DNA of 64,000 nucleotides from Mesorhizobium sp. J8 (GCF_016591715.1 NZ_AP024109.1:1-64000), one strand, 5' to 3'. Positions 17,824-26,781 are shown, counted from the stretch's first letter. The notes: generated by a model from the sequence alone, not told the origin. Numbers and translations: made by a program.

Positions 17824-18837
17824 TCAGTTCGAGGCGAGCGCCTCGCTGGCATATTTCGCCGTCACATATTTCGAATAGTCGGGCAGCACCGCGTCGACCT
17901 TGCCCTGCTCCTTGAGGAAGGCGGACGTTGCCGCGACGGCCTTGACGGTGGCGCCGCCGAGGAACTTGTCCGAAGCCTGCTCCTCGAGCGGGGGGAAGAC
18001 ATAGCCCTTGAGCAGCTCCGGCACCTCTTCCAGCTTGGCGCCGGTCAGCTTGGCGATCTTGCCGGCTTCCGGCGACGACGCCGACCAGGCCTCGGGCTTG
18101 GCGAGGAACTGCGCATAGGCCTCGCCGGTCACCTTGACGAAGTCGCGCACGGCTTCGGGGTGCTTGTCGGCAAAATCGGTGCGCACGATCCAGGCGTCGA
18201 AGGTCGGCGCGCCCCAGGCGGCGACCTGCGAGGAGTCCAGCACCACCTTGCCGGACGTCTTCACCTGGCCGAGCGCCGGGTCCCAGACATAGGCTGCGTC
18301 GATGTCGCCGCGCGCGAAGGCGGCGGCGATCTCCGGCGGCCTCAAATTGAGGATCTGCACCGACTTCGGATCCACGCCTTCATGCTTCAGCGCCGCGAGC
18401 AGGCTGTAATGCGTGGTCGAGACGAACGGCACGGCGACTTTCTTGCCGGTTAGGTCGGCGACCTTCTCGATGCCTGCGCCGTTGCGGGCGACCAGCGCTT
18501 CCGACGGGCCGATCAGGCCGACGACGAAGATGGTTTCGATCGGCAATTCGCGGCTGGCGGCCGCGGCCAGCGGGCTCGAACCGACATAGCCGATATCGAC
18601 CGATCCGGAGGCGATCGCGGCGATGACGTCGGCCCCGGAATCGAACTTGCGCCAGTCGATCGCGGCCTTGATTGCCTTTTCATAGGCGCCGTCGGCCTGC
18701 GGCACTTTCGAAGGCTCGACCACCGTCTGGTAGCCGATGGTGATCTTGAGATCGTCCGCGCTGGCCGGACCGACCAGAGCGGCGGCGATAACCGCCGCCG
18801 ACGAGAAAAGCAGAACGCGTCGTGAAAGGATTGACAT
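17824..18837 (-). CDS. tauA: Taurine ABC transporter substrate-binding protein
   Basis: This 337-aa periplasmic binding protein has a signal peptide (cut near ASA-DD, residue 28). The mature part has the TauA fold with KITIGYQTVVEPSKVPQADG near residues 31-50, DIGYVGSSPLAAAAS and the GKKVAVPFVSTTHYSLLAAL segment. It is the first gene of tauABC, and its upstream region carries the motif shared with ssuA. Ligand assignment to taurine rests on family resemblance only. Confidence 0.92.
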   Translation of the reverse strand: MSILSRRVLLFSSAAVIAAALVGPASADDLKITIGYQTVVEPSKVPQADGAYEKAIKAAIDWRKFDSGADVIAAIASGSVDIGYVGSSPLAAAASRELPIETIFVVGLIGPSEALVARNGAGIEKVADLTGKKVAVPFVSTTHYSLLAALKHEGVDPKSVQILNLRPPEIAAAFARGDIDAAYVWDPALGQVKTSGKVVLDSSQVAAWGAPTFDAWIVRTDFADKHPEAVRDFVKVTGEAYAQFLAKPEAWSASSPEAGKIAKLTGAKLEEVPELLKGYVFPPLEEQASDKFLGGATVKAVAATSAFLKEQGKVDAVLPDYSKYVTAKYASEALASN

Positions 18838-18887
18838 TGAAAGGCTCCATAAACCCCTGAAAACCAGATTGCCTTTCTATCGTCCGC

Positions 18888-18909
18888 TAATTCTATCAGG
18901 TTTGTAGAG
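18888..18909 (-). promoter_or_regulatory. Motif upstream of tauA shared with ssuA
   Basis: On the coding strand it reads CTCTACAAACCTGATAGA then ATTA, 50 bases before the tauA start. It agrees with the ssuA motif at 18 of 22 positions, at a similar distance. No other gene in the window shows an obvious copy. It probably marks a common promoter and regulator for sulfur-limited expression (inference). Confidence 0.55.
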
Positions 18910-19246
18910 TTAAATCCTTCCAACGAGGAGTGTTTTGTTGGAAAAGTGTCGCCGGGTACCGGCGGCGGAAGCGCAAAAGGAGGGTTGTGGGTAGGGGCGC
19001 TGATGGCCAGCCGGCTGCCGCGCCTTGGCCGCCCTTTGCGATTGGCGAAGCCGTCCCTTCCGCCCTGGAATGAGACCGAAGGATGGCGTAGCCAATCGCC
19101 AAGGGTGGTCGATCCAGCGAACGAAAATTCTCCGGTCAGCCCGCCTAGGCAAATCCATGCTTCAAAGGGTAGGCGAATTGGAACCACGGTTTCGTGCCCA
19201 GCCCTCTTAGTATAGTAATCTTATCAACATTGGGAGTGAGAGAACG
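18910..19246. other. Intergenic region with an imperfect inverted repeat
   Basis: The gap between tauA and the flavoprotein holds an imperfect inverted repeat with arms of about 25 bases (around 19034-19057 and 19079-19105), built on GCGATTGGC (19038-19046) and GCCAATCGC (19091-19099). The same GATTGGCGAA core occurs in the family B elements. A/T-rich sequence near 19208-19232 (TTAGTATAGTAATC) is a plausible promoter for the genes to the right. Confidence 0.5.
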
Positions 19247-19327
19247 ATGCGCAACCTTCTAAAAGCCGTTCCGGCGATCGTTCGTGGCCTGCGGCCGAGG
19301 CCGCCCGCGGCGACCGCCGCGCGCTGA
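19247..19327 (+). other. Possible leader peptide (26 codons)
   Basis: A 26-codon frame starts at ATG 19247 with GGGAGTGAGAG just upstream, a much better ribosome binding site than the one before the flavoprotein gene. The peptide is basic and proline-rich, ending RPRPPAATAAR, and its codons include a GC-rich self-complementary stretch (GGCCTGCGGCCGAGGCC, 19287-19303). It stops 29 bases before the next start. It could be a regulatory upstream frame, or chance. Confidence 0.35.
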
Positions 19328-19356
19328 TCGCTCGACAGAAGTTCCGGCTCGCAACC

Positions 19357-20697
19357 ATGGTTGGACGCGCCAATTCCATCATCATTGTCGGCGGCGGCGC
19401 CAGCGGCGTCGTGCTGGCCGCGCATCTGCTCAAATCGCCCAATCCGGACCTGCGCGTCACGCTGATCGAGAAGCGGCCGCATTTCGGCCAGGGCATGGCC
19501 TATTCGACGCTGCTTTCGGCGCATGTGCTCAATGTCAACGCCTCCGGCATGAGCGCTTACGCCGACGACCCCACGCATTTCGCCCGCTGGGTGCTGGAGC
19601 GCGGCCTGGCGAAGCCGGACCAGGGGCCGTTCTATGCGCCGCGCAGCCTCTATGCCCGCTATCTGCAGGACGTGCTCGAGGCGCTCGAGGAACGCGAGCG
19701 CGAGACCGGCCGCCTCAGGCTGATCCGCGAGGAGAGCCTTTCCATCTCCCCGACCTCGTCGGGCGTCGAGGTGGCCTTGGCCAACGGCACCAGCGTCGTC
19801 GCGCATCTCGCCGTTCTGGCCACCGGCCATGACGAGCAGCCGGGCGCCTTCCAGGGCCATGCCATCCGCATGGGGTCGGAGGCCGACACCGCGCTCGATC
19901 CCGAAGCTCCGGTCCTGTTGCTCGGCACGGGCCTCAGCATGGTCGACGCCTTCCTTTCGCTGGAGCAGCGCGGCCATCGCGGCCCGATCGTCGCGGTGTC
20001 GCGGCGCGGCCTGCTGCCGTCGCCGCACCGCAAGGGCAATCCGATCAAGCTCGATATCGCCGATATCCCGCTCGGCACCGAGCTTTCCTATTTCGTCGCC
20101 TGGTTCCGCAATCTGATCCGCGAGACCCAGAAGGCCGGTGGCGACTGGCGCGACGTCGTCGACGGCTTGCGGCCCTTCAACCAGACGATCTGGCAGAATT
20201 GGCCCTCCTCGGCAAAACGCCGCTTCGTCGAGCACACCAAGGCCTGGTGGGACATCCACCGCCACCGCATGGCGCCGGAAGTCTACGCGCGGGTCACCGA
20301 AGCGGTCGGGTCGGGTCGCATCCGCCTTGTCGCCGGGCGGGTGGTGGACATAGAACCCAACGACGGCTTCGTCGTGAAAATCCAGCCGCGCGGCACGCAG
20401 GATGTCGAGACTCTGGAGGTCGCCCGCCTCTATGATTGCATGGGCATCGCCCGCGACATTTCGAGGACGTCGAACGGCGTCGTGCGTGCGCTGCTCGAGC
20501 GGGGCGTGGCGCGGCCCGATCCGCTGCGCCTCGGCCTCGACGTCACCGCGAAATGCGAGCTGATCGCGGCAGACGGCACGGTGTCGTCGAAGCTGCTCGC
20601 CGTCGGCCCGCTGACGCGCGGCACCTTCTTCGAGATCGACGCCATTCCGGATATCCGCGTGCAAAGCGCGAAGCTGAGCAAGCAGCTGCTGGGGTGA
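19357..20697 (+). CDS. FAD/NAD(P)-binding oxidoreductase
   Basis: This 446-aa flavoprotein has an N-terminal dinucleotide fold (SIIIVGGGASGVVLA, residues 7-21) and a second nucleotide site (VLLLGTGLSMVDAFLS, near 186-201). It resembles the FAD-NAD(P)-binding (NAD_binding_9) family, whose members are mostly uncharacterised. GLLPSPHRKGNP is also typical. It lacks a strong ribosome binding site of its own. Placement between tauABC and the CBS/CGL pair suggests a sulfur-related job, but nothing in the sequence proves it. Confidence 0.85.
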   Translation: MVGRANSIIIVGGGASGVVLAAHLLKSPNPDLRVTLIEKRPHFGQGMAYSTLLSAHVLNVNASGMSAYADDPTHFARWVLERGLAKPDQGPFYAPRSLYARYLQDVLEALEERERETGRLRLIREESLSISPTSSGVEVALANGTSVVAHLAVLATGHDEQPGAFQGHAIRMGSEADTALDPEAPVLLLGTGLSMVDAFLSLEQRGHRGPIVAVSRRGLLPSPHRKGNPIKLDIADIPLGTELSYFVAWFRNLIRETQKAGGDWRDVVDGLRPFNQTIWQNWPSSAKRRFVEHTKAWWDIHRHRMAPEVYARVTEAVGSGRIRLVAGRVVDIEPNDGFVVKIQPRGTQDVETLEVARLYDCMGIARDISRTSNGVVRALLERGVARPDPLRLGLDVTAKCELIAADGTVSSKLLAVGPLTRGTFFEIDAIPDIRVQSAKLSKQLLG

Positions 20698-20873
20698 GTT
20701 TCTGCCGAGGGGGACGCTGTCCCGCCAGTTCAACAGGCGATAGAGCGCCCTCCCGCGAAATTCCATTCCTCCACTCGCCGCCGGATTGGCACGATCTATC
20801 TTCTTTCCGGATGAAAAGGGCTGGAAAAGACAGGGCGCGCGACGCGCGAAACCGGAATGGCTTCCCGCGGCTA

Positions 20874-20918
20874 GAGGATGATCCCAAAAAGTGGGAACCG
20901 GCTTTTGGAAAAGATGCG
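20874..20918. repeat. Dispersed element, family D, copy 1
   Basis: This 45-bp sequence contains GATGATCCCAAAAAGTGGG and ACCGGCTTTTGGAAAAGAT. Related copies lie at 34444-34490 and 38940-38986, in the reverse orientation. It sits in the 268-base gap upstream of the cystathionine beta-synthase gene, where I see no other gene. Confidence 0.6.
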
Positions 20919-20965
20919 CGAGATTGCCAGGATCCGCCTCGAACTGGTTCGATGGAGCACTCAAG

Positions 20966-22402
20966 ATGAGCGAGCAGACAAAAGCGGCGCCCGGCGGCGC
21001 GCACACCGACCTGTCGAGACTTCGCCCGCCTTACGCCTCGGTGCTCGACCTGATCGGCCAGACGCCGGTCGTCGAGCTGACCAAATTCGACACCGGCAAA
21101 TGCCGGCTGTTCATCAAGCTCGAAAGCCAGAATCCCGGCGGCTCGATCAAGGACCGTATCGCTTTGTCGATGATCGCCGCCGCCGAGAAGGCCGGCAAGC
21201 TGAAGCGCGGCGGTACGATCGTCGAGGCGACCGCCGGCAACACCGGCCTAGGCCTTGCCCAGGTCGGCATCCCGAAAGGCTACCGCATCATCCTGGTCGT
21301 GCCCGACAAGATGTCGCGCGAGAAGATCCAGCATCTGCGTGCTTTGGGCGCCGAAGTGCGCATGACGCGCTCCGATGTCGGCAAGGGCCATCCCGAATAC
21401 TACCAGGACATGGCCGAGAAGATCGCTTCCGATCTGCCCGGCGCCTTCTATGCCAACCAGTTCGCCAACCCCGCCAACCCGCTCGCGCATGAGACGACGA
21501 CCGGCCCGGAAATCTTCTCGCAGCTCGAGGGCGACGTCGACGCGGTGGTGGTGGGCGTCGGCTCCGGCGGCACGCTCACCGGCCTCGGCCGCTTTTTCGC
21601 GAAACATTCGCCCAAGACCGAGATGGTGCTCGCCGATCCGGTCGGCTCGGTGCTGGCGCCGCTGATCAAGACCGGCAAGATGGAGGAGGCCGGCAGCTGG
21701 ACGGTCGAGGGCATCGGCGAGGATTTCGTGCCGCCCAATGCCGACCTCTCGCTGGTGAAGAAGGCCTATTCCATCACCGACAAGCAGAGCATGCTGGCGG
21801 TGCGCGATCTCTTGTCGCGCGAAGGCATCCTGGCGGGCTCCTCCTCCGGCACGCTGTTGTCGGCGGCGCTTCGCTATTGCCGCGAGCAGACGGTGCCCAA
21901 GCGCGTCGTCACCCTGGTCTGCGACAGCGGCAACAAATATCTGTCGAAGGTGTTCGACGATATCTGGCTGGCCGAGCAGGGCCTTGCCGACCAGGAGCAG
22001 CATGGCGATCTGCGCGATCTCGTGATGCGCTCGCCGCGCACCGGCGACATCGTCACGGTCGGTCCGGAGGAAAGCCTGCTCAACGCCTATGGCCGCATGC
22101 GCCGTTCCGATGTCTCGCAACTGCCCGTGCTGGACGAGGGCAAGCTGGTCGGCATCGTCGACGAAAGCGACATCCTGGCCAAGGTCGACGGCCCCTATGA
22201 AGGCCGCTGGGACCGCTTCAACGCGCCGGTGCGCACGGCCATGACGTCGAACCTCCACACGCTGCAGGCCAACCAGACGCTGGATGCGCTGCTGCCTGTC
22301 TTCGACCGCAACGAGGTGGCCATCGTCTTCGATGGCGAGGAGTTCATCGGTCTGATAACCCGTATCGACCTGATCAACCATCTGAGGCGCCGCGCAAGAT
22401 GA
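20966..22402 (+). CDS. Cystathionine beta-synthase
   Basis: This 478-aa PLP enzyme joins homocysteine and serine into cystathionine. The catalytic domain has the PLP lysine Lys62 in GGSIKDR, the substrate loop EATAGNTGLGLA and the phosphate-binding GVGSGGTLTG. Two C-terminal CBS domains (about residues 350-475) are present, as in eukaryotic-type CBS, and may regulate it. ATG 20966 starts the conserved region. It overlaps cystathionine gamma-lyase by ATGA, forming a reverse-transsulfuration pair. Confidence 0.92.
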   Translation: MSEQTKAAPGGAHTDLSRLRPPYASVLDLIGQTPVVELTKFDTGKCRLFIKLESQNPGGSIKDRIALSMIAAAEKAGKLKRGGTIVEATAGNTGLGLAQVGIPKGYRIILVVPDKMSREKIQHLRALGAEVRMTRSDVGKGHPEYYQDMAEKIASDLPGAFYANQFANPANPLAHETTTGPEIFSQLEGDVDAVVVGVGSGGTLTGLGRFFAKHSPKTEMVLADPVGSVLAPLIKTGKMEEAGSWTVEGIGEDFVPPNADLSLVKKAYSITDKQSMLAVRDLLSREGILAGSSSGTLLSAALRYCREQTVPKRVVTLVCDSGNKYLSKVFDDIWLAEQGLADQEQHGDLRDLVMRSPRTGDIVTVGPEESLLNAYGRMRRSDVSQLPVLDEGKLVGIVDESDILAKVDGPYEGRWDRFNAPVRTAMTSNLHTLQANQTLDALLPVFDRNEVAIVFDGEEFIGLITRIDLINHLRRRAR

Positions 22403-23568
22403 CTTCAAACGGCAAGAACCGCCTGGCCTTTTCCACCCGCACCATCCATGGCGGCCAGAGCCATGACCCGCTGACCGGCGCGGTGATGGTGCCGATCTAC
22501 GCCACCTCAACCTATGGCCAGCAGTCGCCCGGCGTGCACAAGGGTTTTGAGTACGCCCGCAGCCAGAACCCGACGCGCTTCGCCTTCGAGCGCGCGGTCG
22601 CCGACCTCGAAAGCGGCTCGGCCGCCTTCGCCTTCGCTTCCGGCCTGGCGGCGATCGGCACGGTGCTCGAGCTCCTCGATTCCGGCGCCCATATCGTCGC
22701 CACCGACGACATCTATGGCGGCTCGTTCCGGCTGATGGAGCGGGTGCGCAAACGCTCGGCGGGGCTTGAGGTTAGCTTCGCCGATTTCACCGACCTCGCC
22801 GCCGTCGAGGCTGCGATCCGCCCGGAGACCAAACTGCTCTGGGTCGAGACGCCGACCAACCCGCTGCTGCGTATCGTCGACCTCGAAGCGGTCGCCGCGC
22901 TTGCCAGACGCAAAGGCCTGCTCACCGTCGCCGACAACACCTTCTGCAGCCCCTATATCCAGCGCCCGCTGGAGCTCGGCATCGACATCGTCGTCCATTC
23001 GACGACGAAATATCTCAACGGCCATTCCGACATGGTCGGCGGCGTCGCAGTCGTCGGCGACAACAAGGATCTCGCCGCCCAGTTGAAATTCCTGCAGAAC
23101 GCCATCGGCGCCATCTCCGGCCCGTTCGACAGTTTCCTGGCGCTGCGCGGCATCAAGACCCTAGCGCTCAGGATGGAGCGCCATTCGGCCAATGGTCTTA
23201 AAATAGCGCAATGGCTGGAGACGCGAAAAGATGTCCGCCGGGTGATCTATCCCGGCCTCGCCAGCCACCCGCAGCATTCCGTCGCGGTCCAGCAGATGCA
23301 CGCCTTCGGCGGCATGATCTCCGTCGACCTCGACCGCGATCTCGCGGGGACGAAACGCTTCCTCGAACGCACCCAGCTCTTCACGCTCGCCGAAAGCCTC
23401 GGCGGCGTCGAAAGCCTGATCGAGCATCCGGCGCTGATGACACACGGCTCGATTCCGGCGGAAAAGCGCGGGGCGATCGGGATTTCCGATTCGCTGGTGC
23501 GATTGTCCTGCGGCATCGAGGACGGCGATGATCTGATTGCGGATCTGGAGCAGGCGTTGGGAGAGTGA
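22399..23568 (+). CDS. Cystathionine gamma-lyase (Cys/Met metabolism PLP enzyme)
   Basis: This 389-aa enzyme of the Cys/Met metabolism family has the PLP lysine Lys204 in VHSTTKYLNGHSD, the RSQNPTR substrate motif near residues 54-60 and SGLAAIGTVL. The ATGA overlap with the CBS gene argues for gamma-lyase (cystathionine to cysteine and 2-oxobutyrate) rather than a gamma-synthase, which sequence alone cannot exclude. Together they convert homocysteine to cysteine. Confidence 0.9.
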   Translation: MTSNGKNRLAFSTRTIHGGQSHDPLTGAVMVPIYATSTYGQQSPGVHKGFEYARSQNPTRFAFERAVADLESGSAAFAFASGLAAIGTVLELLDSGAHIVATDDIYGGSFRLMERVRKRSAGLEVSFADFTDLAAVEAAIRPETKLLWVETPTNPLLRIVDLEAVAALARRKGLLTVADNTFCSPYIQRPLELGIDIVVHSTTKYLNGHSDMVGGVAVVGDNKDLAAQLKFLQNAIGAISGPFDSFLALRGIKTLALRMERHSANGLKIAQWLETRKDVRRVIYPGLASHPQHSVAVQQMHAFGGMISVDLDRDLAGTKRFLERTQLFTLAESLGGVESLIEHPALMTHGSIPAEKRGAIGISDSLVRLSCGIEDGDDLIADLEQALGE

Positions 23569-23586
23569 GAAGCGAACCCCGCTAGC

Positions 23587-24426
23587 TTAGGGTAATTGTT
23601 CTCCCAGACGTCGAAGCTCCAGAATAGCGTTGTCATTCCCTCGGTGAGCTGCCTTGCGCAGCCAGGTACGGGCTTGGTCCAAGTCCTTCGGGATACCCTC
23701 ACCTCTGGAATACATTATTCCGAGATTACTGGCCGCTTCCGGGTCACCTTGCTCGGCGGATTTGCGGTACCATGACAGCGCGAGATTGTAGTCTTGAGGA
23801 ACCCCCAAGCCTTTCTGGTACAATACACCCAGGCCATTTTCTCCCACCGGATCTCCAGCCTCGGCTGCCTCTCTGTACAAGGTTGCTGCCTCAGAGATAT
23901 CTTTTTGGACGCCGCGCCCGGTTAGGTAAAGTAGCGCCAAATCTGCTCGTCCAAGCGAGTTTCCGGCGTCCGCAGCCTTACCATACCAATAGGCTGCCAT
24001 AACGTAGTCTTGAGGGACGCCGCGTCCATAGATGTACATCCCCCCGAGATTTACTTCTCCGTGAACATTCCCTTGCTCGGCGGCCATCCGATAAAGAACG
24101 ACTGCCTTGGCGGGATCTACCGGAACACCGCGGCCTTTGGAGTACATTGCTCCGACGGCGCATTGAGCGTCTGCCAGACCCTGATCGGCCGCCTTCTGGT
24201 ACCAGACCAACGCGGTCGGGAAATCCTGCTTCACGCCACGGCCCGTTTCGTAAATCAACCCGAGGCCGAATTCGGCTGTTGCGACCCCTTGCTCTGCTAG
24301 CGGCCGCCAATAGTCCAACGCAATGCCGTATTGACCCTTGTCATAAGCCTCTTGCCCCGCGTCAGCATGGGCAGGAGTCGCCGACAGAAATGCGGCAATA
24401 GCGCTCGCACCCAATACCTCGCGCAC
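23587..24426 (-). CDS. Secreted Sel1-repeat protein
   Basis: This 279-aa protein has a short signal peptide (cut near AHA-DA, residue 22) followed by about seven Sel1-like repeats of some 36 residues, each with an ALA.WY.KAA.QG..A....G..Y..G.GV pattern. Sel1 repeats form helical superhelices that bind other proteins. The DNA is visibly less GC-rich than its neighbours and uses A/T-ending codons, a sign of acquisition from elsewhere. It is convergent with the gamma-lyase gene. No partner is recognisable. Confidence 0.85.
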   Translation of the reverse strand: MREVLGASAIAAFLSATPAHADAGQEAYDKGQYGIALDYWRPLAEQGVATAEFGLGLIYETGRGVKQDFPTALVWYQKAADQGLADAQCAVGAMYSKGRGVPVDPAKAVVLYRMAAEQGNVHGEVNLGGMYIYGRGVPQDYVMAAYWYGKAADAGNSLGRADLALLYLTGRGVQKDISEAATLYREAAEAGDPVGENGLGVLYQKGLGVPQDYNLALSWYRKSAEQGDPEAASNLGIMYSRGEGIPKDLDQARTWLRKAAHRGNDNAILELRRLGEQLP

Positions 24427-24675
24427 GGAGACACCTCGGCGACCTTAGAAGGTTGAAACCAACTGTCGAAACTATCGCCGGTCAGTATATGCGTCGAGTA
24501 ACATAGACATGAGGACGATCGGATTTGAACCTAACATGCCCACACCCTCCAGGTTTGTGGCAGTTCGTCTGCAAGTGACGACCTCTCGCCGCCACGCTCG
24601 TGGCCTAACACTCCCACCTTTGCAATTTCCAATTCCCCTCTAAACTGCCCCCAGCTTGCGATCTCCGGAGGCGTG

Positions 24676-25917
24676 ATGCGCGTGATCGTGTTGGGTGGCG
24701 GCGTGGTCGGCGTCACCACGGCTTACCAGCTGCAAAAGGACGGGCACGAGGTCGTCATCCTCGAGCGCCAGCCTCAGGTCGCCGCCGAGACCAGCTGGGG
24801 CAATGCCGGCATGATCGCGCCGGGGCATTCCTTCGTCTGGTCCTCGCCCAGGGCGCCGATGATCCTGCTCAAATCGCTGGTGCTGAAGGACCAGGCGCTG
24901 CGCTTCAAGCTGTCGGCCGATCCTCGGCTCTATACATGGTCGTGGCTGTTCCTGATGGAATGCACGGCCGAGAAGGCCCGGCGCAACACGCTGCTCAAGC
25001 ACCGGCTTGCCGTCTATTCGCAGTCGGTGCTGCAAGAAGTCGTGGCGGATGAGGCCATCGACTATGACCGCAACGATCGCGGCATCCTCTATTTCTACCG
25101 CAGCCAGCAGGCGCTCGACAAAGGCGTCGATCATATGCGGCTCTTGGAATCCGACGGTCAGCTGATCAAGGTGCTCGACCGTGACGCCATCGTCACGCTC
25201 GATCCGTCGCTGGCCGCCGCGAAGGAGAAGATCGCCGGCGGCATCCATTGCCCGACCGACGAGACCGGCGACCCGGCGAAGTTCACACGCGCGCTCGCCG
25301 CCAAGGTGATCGAGCGCGGCGGCGAGATCCGCACCGGCACGACCATCACCGGCATCGAGACATCGGGCGACGGCGTCGCGCAGGTGCTGACAGACAAGGG
25401 GGCGGTCAAGGGCGACGCCTATGTGCTGGCGCTCGGCTCCTACAGTCCGCTGATCGCCAGGACGGTCGGGCTCAGCCTGCCGATCTATCCGATCAAGGGC
25501 TATTCGCTGACCATCCCGATCGGCAACCGGCCCGCCCCTCCGACCATCGCCGCGATCGACGAGCACAATCTGGTCGCCGTCTCGCGCTTCGGCGACCGGC
25601 TGCGCGTCACCGCCACCGCCGAGTTCGCCGGCTACGACACCAGCCACAAGCCTGCCGATTTCGCCTTCATGAAAGGCGTGACCGAGGAGCTCTATCCCGA
25701 AGGCGCCGATTACGACCGCGCCGAGATGTGGGCAGGCTTGCGGCCGATGACGCCCAACAATCTGCCCGAATTCGGCCGGCGGCGCCTACGCAATCTCTAC
25801 CTCAACACCGGGCACGGCCATATCGGCTGGACCATGTCGCACGGCTCGGCCCGCATCACCGCCGATCTGATCGCGGGCCGCAAGCCGGCGATTTCCATGG
25901 ATGGACTTTTGAATTGA
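24676..25917 (+). CDS. dadA: D-amino-acid dehydrogenase
   Basis: This 413-aa FAD enzyme oxidatively deaminates D-amino acids, usually D-alanine, passing electrons to the respiratory chain. The FAD fold starts at once (VIVLGGGVVGVTTAYQL), followed by ETSWGNAGMIAPGHS near residues 38-52 and the C-terminal LYLNTGHGHIGWTMSHG. ATG 24676 lies four bases after GGAGG (24667-24671); a GTG three bases earlier is too close. The racemase-family gene directly downstream may supply or consume its substrate. Confidence 0.9.
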   Translation: MRVIVLGGGVVGVTTAYQLQKDGHEVVILERQPQVAAETSWGNAGMIAPGHSFVWSSPRAPMILLKSLVLKDQALRFKLSADPRLYTWSWLFLMECTAEKARRNTLLKHRLAVYSQSVLQEVVADEAIDYDRNDRGILYFYRSQQALDKGVDHMRLLESDGQLIKVLDRDAIVTLDPSLAAAKEKIAGGIHCPTDETGDPAKFTRALAAKVIERGGEIRTGTTITGIETSGDGVAQVLTDKGAVKGDAYVLALGSYSPLIARTVGLSLPIYPIKGYSLTIPIGNRPAPPTIAAIDEHNLVAVSRFGDRLRVTATAEFAGYDTSHKPADFAFMKGVTEELYPEGADYDRAEMWAGLRPMTPNNLPEFGRRRLRNLYLNTGHGHIGWTMSHGSARITADLIAGRKPAISMDGLLN

Positions 25918-25959
25918 GCGCATGATCCCGGCTTGGGATCGACCAGGAAAGGGAATGCC

Positions 25960-26781
25960 ATGTCTGTCAGTGCAGCCGCGGCCCGCACTCAATCGTCAGG
26001 GCCGGTCGACCCCAGGCCGGTCGATCTGGGCGTGCTGCCCTCGGAGATCGACGGCGGCCTCGCCTCGCGTGCGGCGATCGGGCTCGCGATCCTTGCCACC
26101 GATCAGACGCTGGAGCATGAGTTCCGCGCGCTGATCCGCATTCCGGGCGTCGCCTTCTACGAGGCGCGCCTGTTCAACGACAACGACATCACCCCGGAGA
26201 CTTTGCGCGCCATCGGTCCGCGCATCGCGCCCACCGTCGACCTCATCCTGCCCTCGATCCCGCTCGACGTCGTCGGCTTCGGCTGCACCTCGGCCACCAT
26301 GACGCTGGGCGAGGAAGCCGTCTTTGCCGAGATCAGGAAGGTTCGGCCGGGCGTCGCCTGCACCACGCCGGTCACCGGCGCCCTCGCCGCCTTCAAGGCA
26401 TTGGGCGCCAGGGGCATCGGGCTGCTCACCCCTTACGCGCCCGAGATCAACCAGGGCCTGGTCCGCTATTTCACCGGCCGCGGGCTTGATATCGCCGCCG
26501 TCGCCACCTTCGACCGCCGTGACGACCGCGAGGCGGCCCGCATCTCTCTCACCTCCATCGAAGCGGCGGCCGAACGCATGGCTGAAGTGCCTGGCGTCGA
26601 CGCGATCTTCATCTCCTGCACCAGCCTGCGCGTCGCCGAGGCGGTCGCCGATCTGGAGCGGCGCATCGGCATTCCCGTCACCTCCTCCAACCACGCCATG
26701 GCCTGGCACTGCCTGCGCCTTGCCGGCATCGACGATGTGGTGCCGGCCGGCGGCCGGCTTTTCGCGCTGCCGGCTGTTTGA
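25960..26781 (+). CDS. Asp/Glu racemase or maleate isomerase family protein
   Basis: This 273-aa protein has the two catalytic cysteines of the aspartate/glutamate racemase superfamily, Cys109 in GFGCTSATM and Cys220 in FISCTSLRV. Overall it is closest to arylmalonate decarboxylase/maleate cis-trans isomerase-like members. ATG 25960 is preceded by AGGAAAGGG. It lies 42 bases after dadA on the same strand, so a role in D-amino-acid or related dicarboxylate metabolism is likely. The exact reaction is not assignable. Confidence 0.85.
   Translation: MSVSAAAARTQSSGPVDPRPVDLGVLPSEIDGGLASRAAIGLAILATDQTLEHEFRALIRIPGVAFYEARLFNDNDITPETLRAIGPRIAPTVDLILPSIPLDVVGFGCTSATMTLGEEAVFAEIRKVRPGVACTTPVTGALAAFKALGARGIGLLTPYAPEINQGLVRYFTGRGLDIAAVATFDRRDDREAARISLTSIEAAAERMAEVPGVDAIFISCTSLRVAEAVADLERRIGIPVTSSNHAMAWHCLRLAGIDDVVPAGGRLFALPAV

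Noticed and set aside
19207..21006. 599-codon open frame antisense to the flavoprotein gene
   Set aside because: Composition is typical of antisense shadow (Arg, Gly, Asp, His rich) and it runs through intergenic repeats.
24513..24590. tRNA-like sequence on the minus strand (GGTTCAAATCC and a 6-of-7 acceptor match)
   Set aside because: The T-stem has two mismatches and no D-stem or 7-base anticodon loop can be formed, so it is neither a tRNA nor a safe remnant.
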